The notes under the pieces were generated by a model that was not told where the DNA came from, ran no database searches, and saw only the letters and a list, made by a program, of their open reading frames with translations. From Vibrio kanaloae (GTDB lineage: Bacteria > Pseudomonadota > Gammaproteobacteria > Enterobacterales > Vibrionaceae), in contig NZ_AP025498.1 of assembly GCF_024347535.1 (NCBI RefSeq), positions 682,001 through 746,000 on the forward strand: 64,000 bases of DNA. The letters are read 5' to 3'. Made by a program: the position numbers and the translations under genes. This document shows positions 23,473 through 31,713 of this stretch, in pieces (positions within the stretch are counted from its first letter, which is position 1; every line of letters begins with the position of its first letter).

Positions 23473-25335
23473 TTAGGTCATGAGAGATTCTGAGTGAATA
23501 ACATAACTGATGATAGCTTCTGGTCGCATAGGCGGTGAGTAGAGGTACCCTTGGATCTTGTCACATCCCATGGCGTGCAATTTTTCTAATTGCTCACGTT
23601 TCTCAACGCCCTCTGCAACTAATGACAAATCAAGCCTATGAGCCAATTGAATAATCAGCCAAACAACACTCTCAGATGTCGAATTCGTTAGCAGGTTTCG
23701 AATAAAGGTTGCATCAATTTTGATGCAATCGATAGGATAACTGTGGATGTAATTCAAACTCGAGTAACCAGTACCGAAATCGTCTAACGCGATCGAAAAG
23801 CCTTGCTCTCGTAGATAGTTGAGTGCCGATTTTGTCTCTTTGGTGGGAGATAGCAGCACCGTTTCAGTTAGCTCGATAACAAACTCATTTGCTTTAAAGT
23901 TATGTCGCTCAATGGTTCGAGTGAGATAGGAGATGTAACGCTTAGAATCGCTAAGCTCATGAGCCGAACAGTTTATCCCAAGCTTAATTTTATAGCCTAA
24001 CCCCTTTTCTAATGTTGTTTTTGCGCGACAAACCAGATCGATAATATGTTCACCCAGTTCAACAATAAGACCAGACTCTTCTGCGACTTTGATGAACTCC
24101 ATTGGCGATACATTGCCATGCTTAGCCGTTTTCCAACGAGTGAGTACCTCGAAGTATTCCCATTGCTTTTCACTTTGACCAACGATTGGCTGCACAACCA
24201 CGTACATTTCATTGTCATTTCCATTCGGTGTAAAGCTAGGTGAAGTTGCACTTTCAAGTTCATTTCGTAAAGCCGCAACCAACTCCGTTTTTCTTTGATA
24301 GCGAGATATTAGATGGGTGTCATAACATTGAATGTGAGTATCTTGTCTTTGCTTGCACTCTTTTAGAGCCAAACTGGTGTTAAAAATTATTTGTTCTACG
24401 TCTTTGTTGCTCCCTTCCGAGCGAGCAATACCAATGCTGATGTCGAAAGCGACTTTCATATCGACGCTATTGTAACCCTTTTTTATTTTGGCCAATATCT
24501 GCTCACAGATAAAAATAGGGTCTGAATGGTAGGTAATGAAGGCAAATTCGTTTCCTGCCGTCCGGAAAGTCAGATTGTTCTCGGGTATGGTTCGGCGTAA
24601 GGTCTCTGCTACGTACTGAAGCACTTTATCGCCAATATAATTACCGTGCATATCATTAATGGCTTTGAAACTATTTACGTCGAGCAAGGCTAATGTGAAT
24701 GGGGTGCTTCTCTGTTGAGTAATCGATTCCAAAGTGTCCGATAAGCAACTTCGGTTTAGTAACCCAGTTAAGCTATCGTGTGATACTTCATAACTGAGTT
24801 GATTGACCAGTTGCTCAGAACGCTCGTTGAACCATATTTCCCTTAGTGTGTGGATGACGATGTTTGCGAAAAGTTGATGGTGTTTAATCACGTTTTGCAA
24901 CTGATTCGGGTTAAGAGGAGAAGTAAACGTAGAAAACAGCACACCCATGACCTCGCCACTCTGAGTTCGAGTAGGGATTGCAATTGAGTTCTGTGAGGTG
25001 ATTTCCTGCTTAAATGCCGATGTAGGCAACGACTGAATGATATATTGAGCGAATGAACAGTCTGGGTGCTGTTGATGGACAGCTTGTTGGTAGATGTGAC
25101 CGTGACGTGCGTTGATTTTATCATGTAGTACATGGTCCGAATGGGCTATAACCAAAGGAACCATCTGATCTGGAAAGTACTTTTTCTCAATGATGGTGGT
25201 GTATTGAGTGCCGAACATTTGGTGCAAAATGAGCACGGCCGACTCTAGAAGGTCGATGCCTTCTAATTTAAGTAAACGACCAATGCGTTCTGCATCTATC
25301 ATGCTGTTATGCGTATGTTGAGTCATAGTCACCAT
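23473..25335 (-). CDS. GGDEF-EAL protein, probable c-di-GMP phosphodiesterase
   Basis: 620 residues. Residues about 1-165 form a GAF-like sensor domain, 180-345 a GGDEF domain and 370-615 an EAL domain. The GGDEF signature reads AGNEF (RTAGNEFAFI), missing the first Gly and the Asp, so cyclase activity is unlikely. The EAL domain keeps the catalytic set: YFEVLTRW (EVL in place of EAL), GINCSAHEL, ELTET, ALDDFGTGYSSL, IKIDATFI, VAEGVEKREQL and IQGYLYSPP. It should therefore hydrolyse c-di-GMP, the degenerate GGDEF perhaps sensing GTP. No membrane helix; cytosolic. c-di-GMP control could bear on the adhesin system at 43-58 kb, but no direct link is visible. Confidence 0.88.
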   Translation of the reverse strand: MVTMTQHTHNSMIDAERIGRLLKLEGIDLLESAVLILHQMFGTQYTTIIEKKYFPDQMVPLVIAHSDHVLHDKINARHGHIYQQAVHQQHPDCSFAQYIIQSLPTSAFKQEITSQNSIAIPTRTQSGEVMGVLFSTFTSPLNPNQLQNVIKHHQLFANIVIHTLREIWFNERSEQLVNQLSYEVSHDSLTGLLNRSCLSDTLESITQQRSTPFTLALLDVNSFKAINDMHGNYIGDKVLQYVAETLRRTIPENNLTFRTAGNEFAFITYHSDPIFICEQILAKIKKGYNSVDMKVAFDISIGIARSEGSNKDVEQIIFNTSLALKECKQRQDTHIQCYDTHLISRYQRKTELVAALRNELESATSPSFTPNGNDNEMYVVVQPIVGQSEKQWEYFEVLTRWKTAKHGNVSPMEFIKVAEESGLIVELGEHIIDLVCRAKTTLEKGLGYKIKLGINCSAHELSDSKRYISYLTRTIERHNFKANEFVIELTETVLLSPTKETKSALNYLREQGFSIALDDFGTGYSSLNYIHSYPIDCIKIDATFIRNLLTNSTSESVVWLIIQLAHRLDLSLVAEGVEKREQLEKLHAMGCDKIQGYLYSPPMRPEAIISYVIHSESLMT

Positions 25336-25452
25336 CCGTAGTTAACCAGAACCTATTTGTAAGCTGTATATGTGCATACTTGTATAATATTTATGCGTCT
25401 AGTTTATTATTGGCCGTGTTGTATAACTTTTCAAATTTAAATGTGATTTATT

Positions 25453-26349
25453 TCACAGAGCCAGAGTACTGCGCTCTTTGTCTAATCGATCTTTCAGATG
25501 GTCCAAAAACAGCTTGGTTCGTGTATGTGAGTAATCAAGCTTAGGGTAGTAAGCGTAAACCATCACTTCATCAGCCGTGATATTTGGCAATACTGGAACT
25601 AATGTCCCTTGCTTGAGCTCTTCTTTTATCATCGCGTTAATGGTCAGAAGTATTCCCATTCCTCGTTTGGCGGCATGAAAAAGTGCTTCTGGGTTGGTGG
25701 TTGCAAAGTTCCCGTTCAAGGTAACCCTTTGGCCTTTGGTTAGCGTTACTTCTCGAATCGGGCGCTCGCCCCAGATCAATGAGTTATGCCGTTCTAAATC
25801 CTGCTCGCAGGTAGGGTGACCATGTTTTGTTAGATAGTCGGGTGATGCATAAAAGCTGGCTTTGTGTTCGAAAAGCGGGGTTTTCTTAAAGCTTAATGAA
25901 TTGAGTTGTTCCAGCTCACGACTGATCACGAGATCCAAGCCTAGTTCAGGTAATTGACCCGGAGTCGTGGTGATAAGTTGTACTCTTATGTCTGGATATT
26001 TCTCCAAAAAATCATCTAAGTACTGAACTAAGAATTTAGAACCAACCGCAATGGTAGCCCCAACTTTTAATAGGCCAGCAGGGGTTTGGTTAACCGAGCG
26101 AGTTTCATCAATAATGGACTGCCAACTATCGAGCTGATCTTTCGCTCGTTGATAGAAAAGTGCACCGGCCTCGGTTTGGCTGATAGATCGAGTGGTGCGC
26201 TTTAAAAGTTGGGTGCCGATGCGCTCTTCTAGCCAGTTTACTCTTTTGCTGATCGCTGAGCTGGTGGTATTGAGTTTGCGCGCCGCGCCATTGAAGCTGC
26301 CTTCTTCCACCACTTTTACATAACTTTTTACGTTAAGAATCCAATCCAT
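25453..26349 (-). CDS. LysR-family transcriptional regulator
   Basis: 298 residues. N-terminal winged helix-turn-helix (GSFNGAARKLNTTSSAISKR, then VNWLEERIGTQLLKRTTRSI) and a periplasmic-binding-protein-like effector domain from about residue 90 (VGATIAVGSKFLVQYLDDFL). It is divergent from the MFS exporter with 81 bp between the starts, the usual arrangement for a LysR regulator controlling its neighbour. Ligand unknown. Confidence 0.9.
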   Translation of the reverse strand: MDWILNVKSYVKVVEEGSFNGAARKLNTTSSAISKRVNWLEERIGTQLLKRTTRSISQTEAGALFYQRAKDQLDSWQSIIDETRSVNQTPAGLLKVGATIAVGSKFLVQYLDDFLEKYPDIRVQLITTTPGQLPELGLDLVISRELEQLNSLSFKKTPLFEHKASFYASPDYLTKHGHPTCEQDLERHNSLIWGERPIREVTLTKGQRVTLNGNFATTNPEALFHAAKRGMGILLTINAMIKEELKQGTLVPVLPNITADEVMVYAYYPKLDYSHTRTKLFLDHLKDRLDKERSTLAL

Positions 26350-26369
26350 ATTATTTCCTATCTGGACCT

Positions 26370-26393
26370 AATTAAATTCCAATTTGGTTAATT
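26370..26393. promoter_or_regulatory. Candidate LysR binding site in the LysR/MFS divergent promoter
   Basis: AATTAA (26370) and TTAATT (26388) flank an internal CCAA-T-TTGG palindrome, an AT-rich dyad of the T-N11-A type expected for LysR proteins. Position between divergent starts supports it. Confidence 0.4.
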
Positions 26394-26430
26394 ATCAATT
26401 ATTGGTTTTGAATGTAAACTTATTTTATGA

Positions 26431-27681
26431 ATGAAAATCGAACGAATAGGGAATTTTTTGAGCCAATTGATCTTTAAAAAAACGCCGTTACTTTTAGCGA
26501 TGATGATCATTGCTACGGGGCAAGTAGGTGTGAGTATCTACTTGCCAGCACTGCCGTTAATTTCTTCTGACTTAAGTGTTACTCAGGTAGAAGTACAACT
26601 ACTCGTCACGTTGTTTCTGGTTGGGTTTGGTTTGTCTCAGCTATTTTACGGGCCGATGTCTGATGCGGTAGGAAGAAGGCCTATCTTCTTGTTGGGTCAG
26701 GGGGTTTATCTGATTGGTACCGTTGTTTGTTTCGTATTTTCCGACAATATGATGGCGTTGGAAGTCGGCCGGTTACTTCAAGGTTTAGGGGCGGGTAGCG
26801 CCTCGGTACTAGGGCGAAGTGTGCTTCGTGATAGCTATGATGGTTCTCAGCTTACCAAAGCGTTGTCTTATATCTCCATTACCGCTTCGATCATGCCAAT
26901 TATTGCGCCGGTATTTGGTGGTTGGATTTCATTTCATCTCGGTTGGCAGGCGGTGTTCCTGTTCGTTTTATTGTACTTATTAGCGATATTCACGCTGGGT
27001 TACTTTGTTCTGCATGAAACTTTGCCATACAGAAAGAGCCGTTTTGATGCCTGCCAGGTGGTGAAGAACTACGGGCACTTGTTGACCAATCGCCAAGTGT
27101 TGACCAGTGCCAGTTATAACTGGATGAGCTATATGGCGAGTTTGGTTTCGTTGTCGTTGTTTCCATTCTTAATGCAAGAGCAATTGGGTTTGACTGCGGC
27201 CGAATATGGTTCTTTGATGATTGTGCCTTCAGCAGGGTTATTGATTGGGAGCGTGACGTTAAACTTACTTCATCGTAGGTTTAGTACACCGCAGTTGATG
27301 AGCCTTGCGATTTTGATTGTTATGGCTTCAGGAAGTTGGTTGCTTATGCATGAGCTAACAATTTTCAATCTAGTATGGTCATTTACTTGGTTGGCGATAG
27401 CTCAGGGAATATCGTTCCCGCTTTCTATCAGCATGTTGCTGGAGCCTCATAAAAATCAAGCGGGTGCAGTTTCTGCTCTGTCAGGCTCAATTCAGATGTG
27501 TTTGGCAGGTTTATTAGGTGGATACTTGGTTGAAAGTTGGGTGACAAATCACCTGCAACTCGGCGTATTTTACTTGGTCATTGGGACTATTATGGGAGGA
27601 GTGCTTTGGTCTTCAGTCAGAATGGACAAGAAATTTGGTGCAACAGAGGTTGAATACAGTTCAACAACGAGCACTCCATAG
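26431..27681 (+). CDS. Bcr/CflA-type MFS drug exporter
   Basis: 416 residues, 12 predicted helices, DHA1 family. The first helix contains the VSIYLPALPLI pattern typical of Bcr/CflA proteins, and motif A is GPMSDAVGRRPIFLLGQ between helices 2 and 3. Motif C-like GSASVLGRSVLRD follows. Inner-membrane proton-driven export of a small molecule is expected (bicyclomycin or chloramphenicol in named members), but the real substrate is not readable. Probably controlled by the divergent LysR regulator. Confidence 0.85.
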   Translation: MKIERIGNFLSQLIFKKTPLLLAMMIIATGQVGVSIYLPALPLISSDLSVTQVEVQLLVTLFLVGFGLSQLFYGPMSDAVGRRPIFLLGQGVYLIGTVVCFVFSDNMMALEVGRLLQGLGAGSASVLGRSVLRDSYDGSQLTKALSYISITASIMPIIAPVFGGWISFHLGWQAVFLFVLLYLLAIFTLGYFVLHETLPYRKSRFDACQVVKNYGHLLTNRQVLTSASYNWMSYMASLVSLSLFPFLMQEQLGLTAAEYGSLMIVPSAGLLIGSVTLNLLHRRFSTPQLMSLAILIVMASGSWLLMHELTIFNLVWSFTWLAIAQGISFPLSISMLLEPHKNQAGAVSALSGSIQMCLAGLLGGYLVESWVTNHLQLGVFYLVIGTIMGGVLWSSVRMDKKFGATEVEYSSTTSTP

Positions 27682-27753
27682 TTCATCGTTAAAGCGTTGT
27701 ATTTATGTTGATGGTTTCCTACAATACTTCGGTCCACTTAATAGGTAAAAAAC

Positions 27754-28104
27754 ATGCAGCAAAATGAATTTGAAGTACTGGTAAAAGGTATTTGCGCACT
27801 AGATGGCCTGCCTCAAGCGCTTGAGCTATTGAAATCTAATGAGGACACTGAAGTCGCTGAGGCTGCCGCATCACTGACTGGTCAATTTGCGCTAGCGGAA
27901 GTAGAAGGTGAAAAACGTATTTACCACGTGACGCTTCAAGAAAACGAACAGGGTGAAGAGCAAGAGTACATCGAACATGTTATGAATGAAGGCGATGACT
28001 TAATCAAATTTGCAGCTTGGTTCTTTGAAACTATGTTCGAATTAAAGCAAAAAGACACATACCAAATTGCGGGTAAAACTTACAGACAGCCAAAGCGCAG
28101 CTAG
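27754..28104 (+). CDS. Conserved hypothetical protein, 116 residues
   Basis: Acidic cytosolic protein, ATG preceded by AGG-rich sequence. There is no signal peptide, cysteine-based site or known motif beyond the single Cys in VLVKGICALDGLPQ. It contains an acidic helix (SNEDTEVAEAAASL) and a basic C-terminus (GKTYRQPKRS). It looks like a lineage-specific Vibrio protein. Unrecognised; independent terminator downstream. Confidence 0.7.
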   Translation: MQQNEFEVLVKGICALDGLPQALELLKSNEDTEVAEAAASLTGQFALAEVEGEKRIYHVTLQENEQGEEQEYIEHVMNEGDDLIKFAAWFFETMFELKQKDTYQIAGKTYRQPKRS

Positions 28105-28141
28105 GTTTCTAAGCAATTAGGTTTCTAGAAAAACTATTTTT

Positions 28142-28169
28142 AAAGCAGCTCTCTTGAGCTGCTTTTTTT
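28142..28169 (+). terminator. Terminator of the 116-residue protein gene
   Basis: AAGCAGCT-CTCTT-GAGCTGCTT stem followed by T7. Confidence 0.85.
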
Positions 28170-28237
28170 ATGGATGTTTAAATGAATATTTTGATTGTAA
28201 CTTGATGGGTCTGTTACATTAAAGTGTGATTTAAGTC

Positions 28238-28265
28238 TTGTTTTTGGGCGTTTTAAGTGTAGAAT
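28238..28265 (+). promoter_or_regulatory. Candidate promoter of the 44-residue gene
   Basis: TTGTTT, 16-bp spacer, TAGAAT, 37 bp upstream of the ATG. Confidence 0.5.
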
Positions 28266-28302
28266 CCGCGAACAATGAAGTTGATTAAGTGCGGAGATAA
28301 GC

Positions 28303-28437
28303 ATGAACTACGAACTAGGCAATGTATACCTTGGTCAAATTGCAGCAAAAAACATGATGCACGAAGCGTTATACGGCAAGCCAAAGCCAAAGAAACCATC
28401 GTTCTTTAAGCGAATGAAGAAGAAAATGGCTAAATAA
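28303..28437 (+). CDS. Small basic protein, 44 residues
   Basis: An ATG with a clear GCGGAGA site opens a 44-codon frame reading MNYELGNVYLGQIAAKNMMH, then EALYGKPKPKKPSFFKRMKK and KMAK. It has an acidic/neutral N-terminal helix and a Lys/Pro-rich positively charged C-terminus (about 13 Lys/Arg). It has its own promoter-like sequence and a strong terminator immediately downstream, so it is a self-contained transcription unit. Function unknown; the basic tail could contact nucleic acid or membrane, which is inference. Confidence 0.65.
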   Translation: MNYELGNVYLGQIAAKNMMHEALYGKPKPKKPSFFKRMKKKMAK

Positions 28438-28459
28438 GCACTTTCCCAAACGGAATTTT

Positions 28460-28495
28460 AAAAGGCCTTAAACTCATTGCAGTTTAAGGCCTTTT
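28460..28495 (+). terminator. Strong terminator after the small gene
   Basis: AAAGGCCTTAAACT-cattgc-AGTTTAAGGCCTTTTT, a 14-bp perfect stem with a T-run. It also has an A-run on the left. Confidence 0.88.
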
Positions 28496-28598
28496 TCGTT
28501 TTAGCTATCGATGACTTTTATGGCTCTGTTTTGTTGTGGATAGGTACAACAAAACATTGTTAGTTAATTATCGGAAGTCTAACTCTCTCTAAGCGAGA

Positions 28599-29216
28599 TC
28601 AGCTTGCTGATTGATTAGATAAATCGACAACATTGTTTGGAATGGAATTTAGACCATTTTCTTTCATCCATGCTTCCAAATTGTCTGCACCGCCGATGTA
28701 TTTCCCATCAAGCCAAATCTGAGGGACCGTAACTGGTGTTTTATTACCAATGTGCGCTTTCACCTCTGGGATCATACGAAATAGAGCGGCGCCGTCTTTT
28801 ACGACATCGTGGTATTGGTATTCAACCCCCGCTTCATCAAGCATTTTCTTTGCCTTAACGCAGAATGGACAGGTTGCTTTGCCATAAACGATGTTGCCTT
28901 TTAGGTTGTCTCGTTTGGTCCACTCTTTGATTACTGACTGAACTAGCACGCCACGATTAAGAGCTTCACCTTGGCTGACGACCTTACCTTCAACGACAAG
29001 GATAGGCGCATGCCAAGAGCCGAGTTTTAGCGGTTCCCACCAGTGAGATAACCAATCTTTCACTTCCAGTTCGACATCGACATCGGCCAATTCATTCTCA
29101 AAAGTATCCTTTAGAATGTCTTTGGTAAGGGTACATTCTCCACATGGGATGTTTACTTTAAATGGCCCCCAGCTGCCTGCCCAACGGTATAGTGTAATCT
29201 TGACTGGTTTCTTCAT
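28599..29216 (-). CDS. Thioredoxin-like/glutaredoxin fusion protein
   Basis: 205 residues in two thiol-fold modules. The N-terminal half (residues 1-105) has a CGEC pair in NIPCGECTLTKDILKDTF and a closing GSWHAPILVVEGKVVSQGEA, a thioredoxin-like domain. The C-terminal half (about 107-190) is a glutaredoxin: NIVYGKATCPFCVKAKKML with the CPFC active site, TVPQIWLDGKYIGGADNLEA with the cis-Pro and glutathione-binding GG-D. Single-domain glutaredoxins are about 85-110 residues, so this is a fusion. Cytosolic thiol-disulfide exchange is the likely role; no partner gene is adjacent. Confidence 0.85.
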   Translation of the reverse strand: MKKPVKITLYRWAGSWGPFKVNIPCGECTLTKDILKDTFENELADVDVELEVKDWLSHWWEPLKLGSWHAPILVVEGKVVSQGEALNRGVLVQSVIKEWTKRDNLKGNIVYGKATCPFCVKAKKMLDEAGVEYQYHDVVKDGAALFRMIPEVKAHIGNKTPVTVPQIWLDGKYIGGADNLEAWMKENGLNSIPNNVVDLSNQSAS

Positions 29217-29285
29217 GGTTACGATCTCGCTTAAAATTCTCTTATCAATATAGAACGGACTGTAGACGTATTTATTTCATTGGCC

Positions 29286-30176
29286 TTAAATTTTATTAAC
29301 TTTCGCCGGCTTTTTTGTTTCCCAGTGAGTAATAAACGCAACAGATGCAATAATAATTGCCGCCCCTAACCATAAGCGGCCTGGTGGAACCCAGCTGAAT
29401 ACCAGCCAGCCAGCCAGTACATTGAGTGGTAATTTTGCATGATCAAACGGTTGAACAAAAGAAGCGTCAGCGACGGAATATGCTTTTACAATCGCCCATT
29501 GAGCCAGGGCCGTCATAACACCGATAACGATTAAGATAACCCAAATGGTCCCACCGCTTGGCGTTTGCCAATCAGGCACGGCCAACAAGATGTTAAATGG
29601 CGTGATCAATAGCAAAAGGTAAACCACCATAGTTGAAGGACTGTCTTGTGAGGAGAGCTTTTTCACCATCAGTGAATAGCATGCCCAAAAGAAAGCCGCG
29701 CCAACCGGTAGTAACGTTGCCCAACTAAAATCTTCGGACCATGGTTCGAGAATAACCATAGCACCGGTAAAGCCTGCTAACGTTGCCCCCCAACGAGCCG
29801 CGCCCACTTTCTCTTTGAGGAAAAGTCCAGAGCCAATGGTTGCAAAAAGTGGAGAAGTCATGAGGAGAGCAATACCTTGCCAAATAGGTACAGGGTAAGC
29901 TAACGCCCATATCCAAAGTTGAATACCGATAACCGATAAAAAAACACGAAATACATGAAGTTTGAGGTTATCTGTTCTGAGCGCGCGACGAATGCCTAAC
30001 GTTTTTAAGTAAGGAAGAATGGCGAACAACGCGATGGCGTATTGAATGACGGCGACGGTGGTAGAAGTCAGTCCGAAGTGAATACTCGCGATTTGGGTCA
30101 GGCTATTAATCACGGCAAAGGCTAAACCAGCGGTTAGCATCCAGCTAGCGCCTTGGATCGGATGGTGTTGTGACAT
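29286..30176 (-). CDS. EamA (DMT-superfamily) transporter
   Basis: 296 residues from ATG at 30176 (MSQHHPIQGASWMLT); the 34-codon upstream extension is not needed. Ten predicted helices in two EamA halves, with the usual first-helix pattern (WMLTAGLAFAVINSLTQIAS), PLFATIGSGLFLKEKVGAARWGAT in the middle (read in parts) and a second half ending HAKLPLNVLAGWLVFSWVPP. An inner-membrane metabolite exporter of the RhaT/EamA type; substrate unknown. Apparently monocistronic, with the glutaredoxin fusion gene next on the same strand 70 bp away. Confidence 0.82.
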   Translation of the reverse strand: MSQHHPIQGASWMLTAGLAFAVINSLTQIASIHFGLTSTTVAVIQYAIALFAILPYLKTLGIRRALRTDNLKLHVFRVFLSVIGIQLWIWALAYPVPIWQGIALLMTSPLFATIGSGLFLKEKVGAARWGATLAGFTGAMVILEPWSEDFSWATLLPVGAAFFWACYSLMVKKLSSQDSPSTMVVYLLLLITPFNILLAVPDWQTPSGGTIWVILIVIGVMTALAQWAIVKAYSVADASFVQPFDHAKLPLNVLAGWLVFSWVPPGRLWLGAAIIIASVAFITHWETKKPAKVNKI

Positions 30177-30279
30177 GATGCTTCTAATTGTTTGATATGG
30201 TTTGTCGTATGATACGGATTTAACACCACGAAACCAGAAAAAGCATTGCTGAAGTTGGTTAGAATATTTGAATAACAAA

Positions 30280-30305
30280 AAAGGTTGAGCAAATGCTCAA
30301 CCTTT
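30280..30305 (-). terminator. Terminator of the porin gene
   Basis: AAAGGTTGAGCA-TT-TGCTCAACCTTT on the minus strand followed by T-rich sequence, about 26 bp after the porin stop. Confidence 0.88.
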
Positions 30306-30331
30306 CTATTTATAGCTAAAGTGAATCTAGA

Positions 30332-31336
30332 TTAGAAGTCGTAACGTACACCTAGACGAAGTGTATCTTCGCCTTGAGTGGTTAGGCCTGTCGTCGCATC
30401 TTTCACTTCGTCTAAGTTGTTTAGTTGGTAAGCAATGTATGTGCGAATTGATTTGTTGAATTTGTAAGTACCCGTTAACTCGAAGAAGTCAGCGGTATCT
30501 ACGGTTACGTTTTGAGACGCATCTTCTTCTTGTTTTTGGTAAAGAGCTGCGAGTTCAAACTGACTGGTTAGTTTGTACTTCGCGGCAACTTCTACACCAG
30601 AGAATTCAGTGTTAGCCTTGTCGTCAAGGTCGCCCATCGTATAAGTTGCACCTAAGTACAGGGCATCCAATTTATAGTTAATACCAGCGATTACAGCCGT
30701 TGCTGAACCATTTCCAGCCCCGTTGTCATTGCCTGAATAACCAAGGCCAAAACCTAACCCCATAGGTAGAGTGTAAATACCAGAGACACCGTAACCGTTT
30801 GTATCTTTGTCTTCACCAGCAATTAAACTTCCTTTTAAAGAAAGAGCATCAGCATCGTAAGCATATACAAACGTGTTGTTGACTTGCTCGTCGCCGGCAT
30901 TAATGAAGGCTTTTTGATCACCAGAGAAAATGGTAACGTCCGACATTTCTGAAATTTGAGCTGCTGCTGTATCTTGGCGACCTACCGATACTGCACCGAA
31001 GTCACCTTCAAAGCCCGCATACATGTAACGTTGCTTAAAGTTATCGGTTTCATCATTGTCAGCTGAGGAGTTTACGCTTTGTTCTGCTTCGTAGAAGCCA
31101 AAGCCAGATAAGCTATCGTTGATTTCTGTATTACCACCAACATTTAAGCGAACACGGCTCTTGTTTTTCATTGAACCGTCTATTTCAGCACCACCTGAAC
31201 CGATGAAATCACCACGGAATTCTGCACGACCGCCAATTTTAAGTTCAGTACCATCAGAGCTGTAAACGGTTGCTGCTAGAGATGAACCTGAAACTAGTGC
31301 CGCTACCACTGCAGAAGCTAGAACTGCCTTTTTCAT
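30332..31336 (-). CDS. Outer-membrane general porin (OmpU/OmpL-like)
   Basis: 334 residues from ATG at 31336 with AAGG upstream. Signal peptide MKKAVLASAVVAALVSGSSL, mature start about AATVYSSDGTEL. The mature protein is a 16-stranded Gram-negative porin: KIGGRAEFRG, SRVRLNVGGNTEINDSLSGF, YMYAGFEGDFGAVSVGRQDT, and a terminal aromatic strand ending LRLGVRYDF with the C-terminal Phe needed for outer-membrane assembly. It allows diffusion of small hydrophilic solutes; in Vibrio, relatives are regulated by ToxR or osmolarity, but no ToxR site was identified. Monocistronic. Confidence 0.9.
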   Translation of the reverse strand: MKKAVLASAVVAALVSGSSLAATVYSSDGTELKIGGRAEFRGDFIGSGGAEIDGSMKNKSRVRLNVGGNTEINDSLSGFGFYEAEQSVNSSADNDETDNFKQRYMYAGFEGDFGAVSVGRQDTAAAQISEMSDVTIFSGDQKAFINAGDEQVNNTFVYAYDADALSLKGSLIAGEDKDTNGYGVSGIYTLPMGLGFGLGYSGNDNGAGNGSATAVIAGINYKLDALYLGATYTMGDLDDKANTEFSGVEVAAKYKLTSQFELAALYQKQEEDASQNVTVDTADFFELTGTYKFNKSIRTYIAYQLNNLDEVKDATTGLTTQGEDTLRLGVRYDF

Positions 31337-31713
31337 AATCACTTACCTTATATTTTAAATATCCGCGAGCAATGTGCCCTTCGTTTCGATATGAAGCTAA
31401 TTTAGAGCAGATAAATTAAGCTTTCATTTCTATAGAATTACATTTTCGTGAATGAGGAACTTTTTAAGTGTTGATTTTATTGCACTTTTACTTCAATTGG
31501 TTGAGTGGTTTGTAAATAGACATACAAGCTTGAAGTTTTGCAACCGTCTCTTTGAAGGGCTTACTTTGAAATATGTGAGAATAATATGAACGGAGTTTAT
31601 GTATCGAGTAGAGCTTGCGGATCAATTAACTGCTTGTACTGGTTACGATATCCTCTATGATGCAAAAACTTAAAAAGAGAATATATTTTGCTCAACAAGA
31701 CGGAGATAGTTGG
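31337..31713. other. Intergenic region between the porin and the aspartoacylase-like gene (377 bp)
   Basis: It contains the divergent promoters. The leader of the porin is AT-rich. No structured RNA, repeat or extra gene was seen. Confidence 0.5.
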
